Shown here piece after piece: positions 7,994 through 15,706 of a stretch of DNA of 55,047 bases. Where the stretch lies: assembly GCA_025966315.1 (NCBI GenBank), contig JAOPUZ010000006.1, forward strand, positions 1 through 55,047, written 5' to 3'. Made by a program: the position numbers and the translations under genes. The notes below the pieces were generated by a model. The model searched no databases and was not told the origin of the DNA. It saw only the letters and a list, made by a program, of their open reading frames with translations. The DNA comes from Frankiales bacterium. GTDB taxonomy: Bacteria; Actinomycetota; Actinomycetes; Mycobacteriales; Jatrophihabitantaceae. Numbering within the stretch: position 1 is the stretch's first letter; every line of letters starts with the position of its first letter.

Positions 7994-9412
7994 TTTGTCG
8001 GGCCGCAGCCCGCGCCAGGAAGGGTGCCGCAGCCGGCCGTCCGGCGTCCATTCGCTGAAGGCGACCTCGCCGACGAGGCTGGGACGAACCCAGTGCGCGT
8101 CCCGCGAATCGGCCCGCGGCACGTCGACCGCGAACGGCGACGTCTTGCGGCTCAGCCGTTCGAACTGCCGCCCCAGATCCAGCAACATCGCCTCGGTGAA
8201 GCCGGTCCCGACCTTTCCGACGTAGCGCAGACCGTCCTCGCCGGGGATGCCCAGCAACAGCGAACCGACCATGCCCGCCCGCCGACCGCTGCCCGGTTTC
8301 CAGCCCGCGATCAGAACCTCCTGCGCCTTGACGTTCTTGATCTTGCGCCAGTCCGCCGTGCGCTTGCCCGGCAAATACCGTGAACTGCGCCGCTTGGCCA
8401 CGATGCCTTCCAGACCCTGCTCCTTGCTAGCCTGCAGAACCTGCGCCCCGGTGCCTTCCACCGCGGGCGGGGTCAGCCAGGAATCGGCGTTCAACCCCAG
8501 ATCACGCAGGCGTTGCCGGCGATCGGTGTAGCTCAGTCCGGTCAGGTCCGCACCATCGAGGTAGAGCAGGTCGAAGATCACGTAGACCACCGGATAGGAC
8601 GCCGACAGCTGCTGCGCCTCACGCCGGGACGTGACGTGCATTCGCCTTTGCAGGCGGGCGAAACTCGGCCGACCGTTGCTGTCGAAACACACCAGTTCAC
8701 CGTCCAGCACGACCTGTGTGCTGCCGAGCGCGGCGCCCAGGTGCTGCAATTCCGGGTAACTCACCGACACGTCCAGATCATTGCGCGAGACCAGCCGTAG
8801 CCGGCCGCCATCGACGAACGCCAGCGCCCGAGCGCCGTCCCACTTGGTCTCATAAGCCCAGGCGGCGTCCTCGCCGGGCTCGGGCAATGGGGCTGGAATG
8901 GCGAGCATCGGCGAAAGCTTCGTCGGCATCGTCGTCGATCCTGTCTGCATGGGGTCCATCCGGTGGATCAGCCAATTCTTGCCGTCGGTGTGGATGAGGA
9001 CGTAGCGGCCCTGCGCCCGGCCACCGTCCAGCACGACCTTGACCTCGTCGTCCGTCCACTTCTCGGTGGCGTACCGGCCACGGTCCCAGATGGACACCGC
9101 CCCGGCACCGTACTGCCGAGCCGGGATCTCACCCGCAAACGCCGCGTAGTCCATCGGATGGTCCTCGGTGTGGACGGCGAGATGGTTCCGTTTCGGATCG
9201 GTGGGCAGGCCTTTGGGCAACGCCCAGGAAACGAGAACCCCGTTACGTTCCAGCCGAAAGTCCCAGTGCAAGGCGCGGGCATGGTGTTCCTGGATGACGA
9301 AGGTGTCATCATTGCCGCTCGGCCGGGCGGCTTCGGCGTCCTCGGCCGGGACCGGTTCGGGCGTCACGCTCGCGTCCCGCTTGCGACGGTATTCGCCCAG
9401 ACCGGCTGCCAT
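7958..9412 (-). CDS. ligD: LigD-type NHEJ protein: 3'-phosphoesterase plus ATP-dependent DNA ligase
   Basis: The 484-residue protein combines two of the three LigD modules. The 3'-phosphoesterase module (about 35-155) has HHARALHWDFRLE with the metal-binding His/Asp set and later GKNWLIHRM. The ligase module (about 165-475) has the adenylated lysine in YETKWDGARA (Lys190), downstream LDGELVC and VEGIVAKRRSS-like motifs (here EGIVAKRRSSRYLPG), and an OB-fold ending with RHPSWRGLRPDK. The primase-polymerase module is absent and no ku gene is in the window, so it may depend on a separately encoded polymerase and Ku. ATG at 9412 gives the normal spacing to the phosphoesterase. It is convergent with the DUF6328 gene. 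Confidence 0.9.
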   Translation of the reverse strand: MAAGLGEYRRKRDASVTPEPVPAEDAEAARPSGNDDTFVIQEHHARALHWDFRLERNGVLVSWALPKGLPTDPKRNHLAVHTEDHPMDYAAFAGEIPARQYGAGAVSIWDRGRYATEKWTDDEVKVVLDGGRAQGRYVLIHTDGKNWLIHRMDPMQTGSTTMPTKLSPMLAIPAPLPEPGEDAAWAYETKWDGARALAFVDGGRLRLVSRNDLDVSVSYPELQHLGAALGSTQVVLDGELVCFDSNGRPSFARLQRRMHVTSRREAQQLSASYPVVYVIFDLLYLDGADLTGLSYTDRRQRLRDLGLNADSWLTPPAVEGTGAQVLQASKEQGLEGIVAKRRSSRYLPGKRTADWRKIKNVKAQEVLIAGWKPGSGRRAGMVGSLLLGIPGEDGLRYVGKVGTGFTEAMLLDLGRQFERLSRKTSPFAVDVPRADSRDAHWVRPSLVGEVAFSEWTPDGRLRHPSWRGLRPDKSPAAVVVEQQS

Positions 9413-9500
9413 CACTGCACGATACTGTGAGGACGTACCCGACGGCCGGTGAAGCCACACCTCGGCGCCGGGACGTGGATTGCGTCCAAGGGAAGTGCGT

Positions 9501-10448
9501 ATGACCGCACCCGCCAATCGCCTGCTCGACCGGCTCATCGCCCGGGTCGAGAACAGTGACCGGTTCGACCGGATCGCCGATGCGGCCGCCGACCTGGCCG
9601 CCAAGCCGCTCGCGTTCCGGCCGCTGCGCAACGTGTTGAGCGGCACCGCCGGCGGGCACCCGTTGCATCCGGCGATGGTGCTGGCACCGATGGGCTCCTG
9701 GCTAGCCGCGAGTTACCTCGACGTCCTCGGCGGCAAAACCGACTCGGCCAATTCCGTGGCGGCGCAACGACTGATCGCGGCCGGCCTGGTTACCGCCGCG
9801 CCGGCCGCACTTACCGGCGCGAGCGACTGGTCGTACACCACCGGCGCTGAACGCCGGGTCGGCTTCGCGCACGCCGTCGGCAACTGGCTCGCCATCGGCC
9901 TGTACGCCGGCAGCTGGTCCGCCCGCCGGCAGGGGCACCTCACGACCGGCAAGTATCTCGCCGCCGGCGGGGCTGCGTTGCTGGGCGTGACCGGCTGGCT
10001 AGGTGGGCACCTGGCCTATGCCCGCGGTGTCGGCGTCGACACCACCGCCTTTCAGGTCGCCCCGGACGAATGGACCGAGGTCATCGGCGCGGGCGACGGC
10101 AACAGTGTCGTCAACATCGCCGATCTGGTCCTCGACCAGCCGACGCTGGTGCATGCCGATGGCGTGCCGGTCATGGTGGTGCTCATCGGCGGGGCTGACG
10201 AGCGTCAATTGCTGGCTCTGGCCGATCGCTGCACGCACCGCGGCGGCCCGCTGCACGAGGGATCGTACGAGGACGGTTGCATCGTCTGCCCCTGGCACGA
10301 AAGCCGGTTCCGGGTCAGCGACGGCCAGGTGCTGACCGGTCCAGCCACCCGATCACAGCCGACGTATGAAGCCCGGGCCCGCTACGGCGCCGTGCAAGTC
10401 CGGCGCACGGGCGAGACCGGGTCGCTGCGCACCAATCCGGTTCACTAG
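9501..10448 (+). CDS. DUF2231 membrane domain fused to a Rieske [2Fe-2S] domain
   Basis: The 315-residue protein has an N-terminal DUF2231-like part (about 1-185) with GGHPLHPAMVLAPMGSW and four hydrophobic helices, and a C-terminal Rieske ferredoxin domain. The cluster ligands are Cys244 and His246 (CTHRGGPLHEG) and Cys263 and His266 (CPWHESRF). The fold is of the dioxygenase-ferredoxin type, since no disulfide cysteine pair is visible beside the ligands. It probably passes electrons at the membrane to an unknown partner. GGGAAG lies just before the ATG at 9501. The gene ends at the first unit of an 8-bp tandem repeat. Confidence 0.87.
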   Translation: MTAPANRLLDRLIARVENSDRFDRIADAAADLAAKPLAFRPLRNVLSGTAGGHPLHPAMVLAPMGSWLAASYLDVLGGKTDSANSVAAQRLIAAGLVTAAPAALTGASDWSYTTGAERRVGFAHAVGNWLAIGLYAGSWSARRQGHLTTGKYLAAGGAALLGVTGWLGGHLAYARGVGVDTTAFQVAPDEWTEVIGAGDGNSVVNIADLVLDQPTLVHADGVPVMVVLIGGADERQLLALADRCTHRGGPLHEGSYEDGCIVCPWHESRFRVSDGQVLTGPATRSQPTYEARARYGAVQVRRTGETGSLRTNPVH

Positions 10449-10510
10449 TTCGCTGGTTCGCCAGTTCGCCAGTTCGCTAGTTCGCTAGTTCGCCAGTTCG
10501 CCAGTTCGCT
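10447..10510. repeat. 8-bp microsatellite, 8 copies, starting in a stop codon
   Basis: Eight consecutive units of AGTTCGCC or AGTTCGCT (one GGTTCGCC) run from 10447 to 10510. The first unit begins inside the TAG stop (10446-10448) of the Rieske gene, and the array ends 9 bp before the convergent GAF-ANTAR stop. Confidence 0.9.
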
Positions 10511-10518
10511 ATTCGTCA

Positions 10519-11298
10519 CTACGGCGTTGCGGACGGCTGCGGAACAGCGGACCCGTGTTGGGCGGACCCGTCTTGGGCGGATTTGTCCGCGGCGGCCGGG
10601 GCCGGCACCTCGGGCAGCGTTCCGGTTTCGACCACTTCGGCCGCGACCTCGCGCAACTTGCGGTGCAGGTTCTGGCTTGCCCGCCGCAGCATCGCGAAGG
10701 CATCGTCCTGAGTCACTTTGCGGTGGGCCATCAGGATGCCCAGCGCCGCCCCGATCTCGCGGCTGTGCTGCAGGGCAGTCTCGAGGTTGGCGGCGTGATC
10801 GGACGCCTCCGACAAGGCCAGCAACGTGGACGCGTGGGCGGCCAGGATCGTCGCAATGTCGATCGCTTCGTCGTCAAACGCGGCCGCAGCCTCCCCATAG
10901 CAGGTCAGCGCCGCCGACGTCTCACCAGTGAGCGGGAGCGACAGGGCGCTGCGGACCGCCGTGGCCGTCGCGGCGCCATCAACGAACCGGCGCCAGCGCG
11001 GTTCGGTCTGGACGTCGAACAGCAAGCAGGTGACCTCGGTGCGAGCCGCCTGCACGGCCGGGCCCTGATCGAACTCGAACTGCAGCGCGTCCAGCCGTTC
11101 GGCCACCTCGTCCGAGGCCAGCAAGGTACGGAAATGGGCGCCGTTGATCACGGCAATACTGGCGCTGGTACAACCGTGCACATGCTTGACGGCGAGGTCG
11201 AGGACCCGGCGCAGCACGGTGCCACCGTCTCCATTGTGAATTTCGGCGGCGATCCCCGCGAACTCGCGGGACAGTTCAACCATCGCGTCGGTTTCCAT
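10519..11298 (-). CDS. GAF and ANTAR domain protein (second paralogue)
   Basis: A 259-residue paralogue of the protein at 6643-7347. It has the same N-terminal VELSREFAGIAAEIH helix, a GAF-type sensor (roughly 25-165) and a C-terminal ANTAR domain with SREIGALGILMAHRK-type sequence and FAMLRRASQNLHRKLREV. Unlike the first copy it carries about 25 extra Ala/Pro/Ser residues at the C-terminus. The start at 11298 is fixed by TGAGGAC 5-6 nt upstream. It would act as an RNA-binding antiterminator whose signal and targets are unknown. Confidence 0.88.
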   Translation of the reverse strand: METDAMVELSREFAGIAAEIHNGDGGTVLRRVLDLAVKHVHGCTSASIAVINGAHFRTLLASDEVAERLDALQFEFDQGPAVQAARTEVTCLLFDVQTEPRWRRFVDGAATATAVRSALSLPLTGETSAALTCYGEAAAAFDDEAIDIATILAAHASTLLALSEASDHAANLETALQHSREIGAALGILMAHRKVTQDDAFAMLRRASQNLHRKLREVAAEVVETGTLPEVPAPAAADKSAQDGSAQHGSAVPQPSATP

Positions 11299-11406
11299 GG
11301 CAGTCCTCACCATTGACGTGTGTGTGCTACTCCCGTGGCTCGACTGCTGAACCAGGTGAGCAAGTTGTACCAGATACCGCTAACGATTGAGCAACGAGGA
11401 GCACCG

Positions 11407-12537
11407 GTGACCGAAGATCAGCGCGGACGTCATGACGCGGGCGAGCCGCTGGACAAGCAGGGCGTTCCGCTGGACGAGCAGGGCGTTCCGCTGGACGAGC
11501 AGGGCGCTCCGCTGGGGTTCTGGGATGACCTCAAAGACGCGGTCGCACCCCGGACGGTCCTGATCGTGATCGGTGTATTGCTGCTGCAGCTCGCTTTCAT
11601 TTTGTCCTACGTGGGCGCGTTTCACCGGCCGACGCCGCACCGGATATCGATCGCGGTGGTTGCCCCGGCGCAGGCATCGGCGCAACTCGTCGGGCAGCTC
11701 AACGCGCTACCGGGCGAACCGGTGCGGGCCAGCGCCGTCGCCGTCGAGTCGACGGCGCGCCGGCAGCTGTCCCGGGCTGAGACCTCAGCGGTGCTGTTGT
11801 CCGATCCGACTGGCGGCACCTCGGACACCCTGCTGGTGACCAGTGCCGGCGGCACCTCCGTCCAGACGGCGGTGCAGGAAGTCATCAGCCGGGTGGAAGC
11901 AAGCCAGAAACGCAGCGTCACGATCCACGACGTGATCCCGCTGCAGCCCGGCGACGGCCGCGGGCTGACCGGTTTCTACCTGGTTATCGGCTGGATCGTC
12001 GGCGGTTATCTCGTCGCCGCCCTGCTCGGCGTAGCGAAGGGTTCCCGTCCGGCCACCCCCAGGCGGGCACTGTTCCGGCTGGGCGCGGTGGTGCCGTACG
12101 CCATCGTGTCCGGGATCGGCGGCACGGTGATCGTCGGACCGGTGCTCGGCGCCATGACCGGGCATCTGATCGTCCTGTGGTGGCTGGGCGCGTTGCTGGT
12201 GTTCGCCGCCGCGGCGGTGACCATGGCGTTCCAGGTGTTCTTCGGCGTGATCGGTATCGGGCTCACCGTCCTGCTCTTCGTCGTGCTCGGCAATCCCAGT
12301 GCCGGTGGCGCGTACCAACCGGGCGTGCTGCCGCCGTTCTGGCGGGCCCTCAGCGGCGCGCTACCCAACGGCGCCGGCACCGACAGCGTCCGGCGCATCG
12401 TCTATTTCCACAGCGCCGGGCTGACCCGCCCGATCGTGGTGATCGCGGCGTACGCGCTGATCGGTGCGTTGCTCACCTACGGTGGGTCGTGGCGTGATGT
12501 GGCGGGGTCGCGCCGCAGCGGGAGCGGTGCCGACTAA
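11407..12537 (+). CDS. DUF3533/YhgE-like ABC-2-type membrane protein
   Basis: The 376-residue protein begins with a hydrophilic tail containing three LDEQGVP-type heptapeptides. It then has one transmembrane helix (VLIVIGVLLLQLAFILSYVG), an extracellular domain of about 120 residues, and five more helices from FYLVIGWIVGGYLVA to the C-terminus. This layout is that of the YhgE/Pip and DUF3533 branch of ABC-2 permease-like proteins, some of which carry phage-receptor or export roles. No ATPase gene is adjacent. The GTG at 11407 has GAGGAG upstream. The true substrate is unknown. Confidence 0.7.
   Translation: MTEDQRGRHDAGEPLDKQGVPLDEQGVPLDEQGAPLGFWDDLKDAVAPRTVLIVIGVLLLQLAFILSYVGAFHRPTPHRISIAVVAPAQASAQLVGQLNALPGEPVRASAVAVESTARRQLSRAETSAVLLSDPTGGTSDTLLVTSAGGTSVQTAVQEVISRVEASQKRSVTIHDVIPLQPGDGRGLTGFYLVIGWIVGGYLVAALLGVAKGSRPATPRRALFRLGAVVPYAIVSGIGGTVIVGPVLGAMTGHLIVLWWLGALLVFAAAAVTMAFQVFFGVIGIGLTVLLFVVLGNPSAGGAYQPGVLPPFWRALSGALPNGAGTDSVRRIVYFHSAGLTRPIVVIAAYALIGALLTYGGSWRDVAGSRRSGSGAD
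11447..11511 (+). repeat. 21-bp in-frame repeat, 3 copies
   Basis: CTGGACGAGCAGGGCGTTCC-type units, 21 bp apart, encode three LD(K/E)QG(V/A)P heptapeptides in the N-terminal tail of the membrane protein. Only single-base differences separate copies. Confidence 0.85.
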
Positions 12538-12552
12538 GGCGACGGATTGCGA

Positions 12553-13326
12553 CTAGGGATTCGGCGTGAAGGTGTTCAGATCGGCGAGGCCCAGTTGCTG
12601 TTCGACGCCGGCCACCCGTTGGACGATGCGAGCCAGCGCAGCGTCGCCGAACTGACGGTTTTCTTCGTCGGCAAACCGCTCGGCCAGCTCGTTCAGCACC
12701 CGCCCGCTGGTGGCGGCCCGGAGCGCCGGGTAGACGACGGTGTCCTCCCATGCCTCGTGCGGTTCATACATTCGGACGAATTGATCGAGCTGGGTCTTGA
12801 GTGCGGTTCGAGCCGACCTCGCCGGCCCGGGGACATCAGCGGCGCGGGCCGACAAATCACCCGCGGCCACAGCGAGAATTCCGGCGGTCAGGTGGCGGCC
12901 CCGATCGTGCTGCACGAGCAGCGTCTCGATCAACGCCGCGTAGCGCGAGTCGGCCCGCAACCGGGGGAAAACGTAAGCCTCCTCCAGCCCCTCGTGGAAG
13001 CTCTCCACGTAATCGGCGACCAGCTGCGCGCCGTCGAGCAGCGCGCCGGCCGGGACATCCGCGCCCGCTGCCAGCCGATCCGAACATGCCCGGTAGGCCA
13101 GCAGAATCCGTTTCAGCACACCATGTTCGGTCATCAGCTCCTCACCCGGCGACGGGACAGCGACGACTGCGGAATCGTCGGACCCGCCGGAGCTGCCCGA
13201 TCCGGTGAGCAGGTTGGCGCTCTCCGTCACGCCCGCGCCGATGACCAGACCTCCCGCGCCGAAGAGCATGGTGCGACGGCTCACCCGCCGGCGCGGTGAA
13301 TTGATCGAGCCGGCACTGTCGTTCAT
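12553..13326 (-). CDS. Tat-exported hemerythrin-like protein
   Basis: The 257-residue protein has a twin-arginine signal, RRRVSRRTMLFGAGGLVIG, within the first 35 residues, so it should be folded with its iron in the cytoplasm and then exported. The HHE-type ligand set is visible in LMTEHGVLKRIL, SFHEGLEEAYVFPRLR, LLVQHDRGRHL and YEPHEAWEDTVVYPAL. Exported hemerythrins are uncommon; a role in periplasmic-space or surface O2, NO or iron chemistry is inference. Its ATG overlaps the TGA of the upstream lipoprotein gene (ATGA), so both come from one mRNA. Confidence 0.85.
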   Translation of the reverse strand: MNDSAGSINSPRRRVSRRTMLFGAGGLVIGAGVTESANLLTGSGSSGGSDDSAVVAVPSPGEELMTEHGVLKRILLAYRACSDRLAAGADVPAGALLDGAQLVADYVESFHEGLEEAYVFPRLRADSRYAALIETLLVQHDRGRHLTAGILAVAAGDLSARAADVPGPARSARTALKTQLDQFVRMYEPHEAWEDTVVYPALRAATSGRVLNELAERFADEENRQFGDAALARIVQRVAGVEQQLGLADLNTFTPNP

Positions 13327-13871
13327 TCGGCCGCTACCACGGGTGTGCCGTCCGGGCTCATCGCGTACCACGGGCCGCCGTTGAGAAACAGGTGCTGGCC
13401 ATTGGCCGTGCCGGCGCTTACATCACCGGCATAACGGTAAAGCGGATAACGGGCGTACGTGGTGATGTCAGCGCCGCTGTTCGGATCGGCCAAGGTTCCC
13501 AGCTGGGACGCCTCGACTCCGCTGCCGGCCGTCGGGGTGCTGCCCTTGGCCACAGCCAGCGGCGGCCAGGTGCCGGCGCACGAACCGGTACAGCTGACCC
13601 GGCTCCGGGCGTCCGGGGAAAACATGTACAGAGTGTGGCCGGTGGAATCGGTGAGAACGGTGCCGAGGCCGGGCACGATCCGCGTCTGGACGACGACCTG
13701 GGTAGGTGCGGGCAGCTGCAGCAGCGCATCCCCGGCCGGCCCATTCGTTCCATTCGGCCCGGCCGCCTTCGGCGAGCCGCACGCTGCCAAGAGCGCCACC
13801 AATACCGCCACCAATGCCGCCACCACTGCCGCCACCACCGCCACCGCCAACGCCGGCACCGCGCCCGACAT
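13323..13871 (-). CDS. Secreted-repeat lipoprotein (COG4315 / PF03640-like)
   Basis: The 182-residue product has a long Ala/Val hydrophobic signal ending in the lipobox LLAACG, then two copies of the family's repeat: GTVLTDSTGHTLYMFSPD with the CTGSCAGTWPPL cysteine segment, and YPLYRYAGDV with PWYAMSPDG near the end. The start is uncertain. ATG 13871 leaves a signal peptide without basic residues, while GTG 13889 is also possible. A start at 13997 would give a basic N-region but would overlap the DUF3072 gene. These proteins are surface-exposed and unassigned. Coupled to the exported hemerythrin downstream. Confidence 0.8.
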   Translation of the reverse strand: MSGAVPALAVAVVAAVVAALVAVLVALLAACGSPKAAGPNGTNGPAGDALLQLPAPTQVVVQTRIVPGLGTVLTDSTGHTLYMFSPDARSRVSCTGSCAGTWPPLAVAKGSTPTAGSGVEASQLGTLADPNSGADITTYARYPLYRYAGDVSAGTANGQHLFLNGGPWYAMSPDGTPVVAAE

Positions 13872-13902
13872 CGGCGTCGCCACCGCCACTGGCCAGCGAT
13901 GC

Positions 13903-14157
13903 TTAACGCTGATCGACGCCTCGCCCGGTCGCCGGTTGTAGCCGGTCGATGTGCTCGCAGGCCTGGGCCTCGGTGAGGTCGGCCGGCAGTTGCGCACCGG
14001 CTTCGCGGGCCAGCAAGCCGAGATGGCTGCGTTGCGCTGCGGTCATCGGCTCGTCACCGGCAACCCATTTCGCTCGGGCCCTTCTGCGTGGTCCCCGGCG
14101 CGCCCGGCACGCCCGGCGGGCCGGCTCCGAGGTCTCGTTGTCCCTCTGATCGCTCAT
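13903..14157 (-). CDS. DUF3072 family small protein
   Basis: An 84-residue basic protein. The C-terminal half, PMTAAQRSHLGLLAREAG and LPADLTEAQACEHIDRL, is the complete DUF3072 signature. The first 35 residues are Arg/Ala rich and disordered. Function is unknown. A TACGGT box lies 6 nt before the ATG without a Shine-Dalgarno, so it is probably the leaderless first gene of a unit that continues into the lipoprotein and hemerythrin genes. Confidence 0.85.
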   Translation of the reverse strand: MSDQRDNETSEPARRACRARRGPRRRARAKWVAGDEPMTAAQRSHLGLLAREAGAQLPADLTEAQACEHIDRLQPATGRGVDQR

Positions 14158-14163
14158 TCGTCC

Positions 14164-14169
14164 ACCGTA
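14164..14169 (-). promoter_or_regulatory. Probable -10 box of leaderless DUF3072 transcript
   Basis: Minus-strand TACGGT ends exactly 6 nt before the DUF3072 ATG. No -35 element is obvious. Confidence 0.45.
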
Positions 14170-14273
14170 ATAGGTGGATACGACGGCCCAGGAAACGGAC
14201 CGACATGCTCATGAGACCAAGAGTTATCACGATCGGGCTTGTCAGCCCCGGGGCCGCTCGGCATGCTGGCCCT

Positions 14274-14771
14274 ATGCGGACCGTGGAGCAATCATCAAGC
14301 GTGGGGTCGTTCACCGGCGAGCTCCGGCACATCTTCACCGCCGACAACGGTGGCGAGCCGATGCAGTCGCACGAGCGCGTTGAGCTGGTGGCCGGACTCG
14401 GCATTGCCGGTGACCGGTACGCCGAGCGCCGGGGTCACTATTCGCAGATCCATCACGAAGATCGGCAGTTGACGCTGATCGAGATGGAAACCCTGGAGGC
14501 GCTGTCCCGCGACGCTGACATCGACCTGGCTCCGGAAGAGACGCGGCGGAACCTGGTCACTTACGGCGTCCCGCTGAATCACCTGGTGGGTCGGCAGTTC
14601 CGGATCGGGACGGCGTTGCTGTACGGCGGACGGCTCAACGTGCCGTGCAAGTACCTCGAGATCCTCGTCGGCAAGCCGGTGTTCAAGCCGCTCATCAACC
14701 GGTCCGGTTTGAACTGTCAGATCATCGAGAGCGGCTTCGTGGCAATCGGTGACGGAATCCGTCCGGTGTGA
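14274..14771 (+). CDS. MOSC domain protein
   Basis: A 165-residue single-domain MOSC protein, a family that carries sulfur or binds molybdenum cofactor. Visible features are the GELRHIFTADNGGEP start strand, ETRRNLVTYGVPLNHLVGRQF, and the conserved cysteine in NVPCKYLEIL. A molybdenum hydroxylase lies 4 kb downstream, but nothing ties them directly. The ATG at 14274 was chosen because it places the beta-strand at the N-terminus. The open frame extends 62 codons further upstream but runs over the DUF3072 promoter, and no ribosome-binding site settles the start. Confidence 0.82.
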   Translation: MRTVEQSSSVGSFTGELRHIFTADNGGEPMQSHERVELVAGLGIAGDRYAERRGHYSQIHHEDRQLTLIEMETLEALSRDADIDLAPEETRRNLVTYGVPLNHLVGRQFRIGTALLYGGRLNVPCKYLEILVGKPVFKPLINRSGLNCQIIESGFVAIGDGIRPV

Positions 14772-14785
14772 TTCGTATCGAGGCT

Positions 14786-14833
14786 GATAGTCCTACCGGG
14801 GCGAGGTCATGACGACGCCCCGATAGGACTATC
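14786..14833. terminator. Bidirectional hairpin between convergent genes
   Basis: Arms 14786-14803 (GATAGTCCTACCGGGGCG) and 14816-14833 pair over 18 bp with one mismatch around a 12-nt loop. It lies 14 bp after the MOSC stop and 3 bp after the ABC permease stop. There is no long T tract, as is common for high-GC terminators. Confidence 0.75.
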
Positions 14834-14836
14834 CGG

Positions 14837-15706
14837 TTATTCGGTTTTGGAAAACTCGGCGATCGCGACACCGAGCATGATCAGGCCCATGATCGCGACG
14901 ATCGCCACCTCCAGCAGGGTCGGTACATGCCAGCCGCCCCAGGTGACCCCCGGGTCCAGGCTGGTTCGTACCGCGGGCGAGATGTCCAGATGGTTGAAGA
15001 CGACCCGGCGGATCGGGTCGACGGCATAGGTCAGCGGATCGATCCGGTTCAGCACGGTCAGCCAAGCAGGCAGATGCGAGACCGGGAACATCGCCCCGGA
15101 CAGGAAGAACAGCGGCATGACCAGCATCTGGGTCAGCGCCATGAACGACTGCATCTGCTTGACGCGAGCGGCCATCATCACACCGAAGGTGGTGATGGTG
15201 AACGCCAGCAGCAGCTGGATACCGAACACCGAAAAGATGATGGTCGCGTTGTACGGGACGCCGGCCAGACCGCCGATGGCAATGACCAAGATTCCCTGGA
15301 AGGTGGCCACCGTGGCCCCGCCCAGGCACTTGCCGATGACGATGGAGCTTCGCCGGACCGGGGCGACCAGCATCTCGCGCAGGAAGCCGAACTCGCGGTC
15401 CCAGACGATCGAGGCGGCCGAGAACATCGCGGTGAACATCACCGCCATGGCCAGGATGCCGGGATAGAGGAAGGTCCGCAGCGACAAGCCGCCAGTGCTG
15501 GCCTGGGTGAGCCGGGACAGGCCGCTGCCCAGTACGAACAGGAACAGGAACGGCTGGGTCAACGAGGTGAGCATCCGCAGCCGATCACTGGAGAATCGGA
15601 TCAGCTCCCGCTGCCAGACGATCTTGATCGCGCGCAGCTCGCCGGCCCGGGTGCGCACCGGCACCCGGACCTTGGCGACCGGCAGGCGTACCTCGGTGCT
15701 GGTCAT
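14837..15706 (-). CDS. ABC-2 type export permease (DrrB-like)
   Basis: The 289-residue permease has six hydrophobic segments and the ABC-2 landmarks RELIRFSSDRLRMLTSLTQP near the N-terminus and MLVAPVRRSSIVIGKCLGG after the third helix. It would form a homodimeric channel for the ATPase encoded just upstream; the DrrAB class exports daunorubicin, siderophores or lipids. Its ATG overlaps the ATPase stop codon (ATGA). The substrate is unknown. Confidence 0.88.
   Translation of the reverse strand: MTSTEVRLPVAKVRVPVRTRAGELRAIKIVWQRELIRFSSDRLRMLTSLTQPFLFLFVLGSGLSRLTQASTGGLSLRTFLYPGILAMAVMFTAMFSAASIVWDREFGFLREMLVAPVRRSSIVIGKCLGGATVATFQGILVIAIGGLAGVPYNATIIFSVFGIQLLLAFTITTFGVMMAARVKQMQSFMALTQMLVMPLFFLSGAMFPVSHLPAWLTVLNRIDPLTYAVDPIRRVVFNHLDISPAVRTSLDPGVTWGGWHVPTLLEVAIVAIMGLIMLGVAIAEFSKTE

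Noticed and set aside
13323-13997. Long form of the lipoprotein starting at 13997
   Set aside because: It would overlap the DUF3072 gene by 95 bp and place about 40 residues before the signal peptide.
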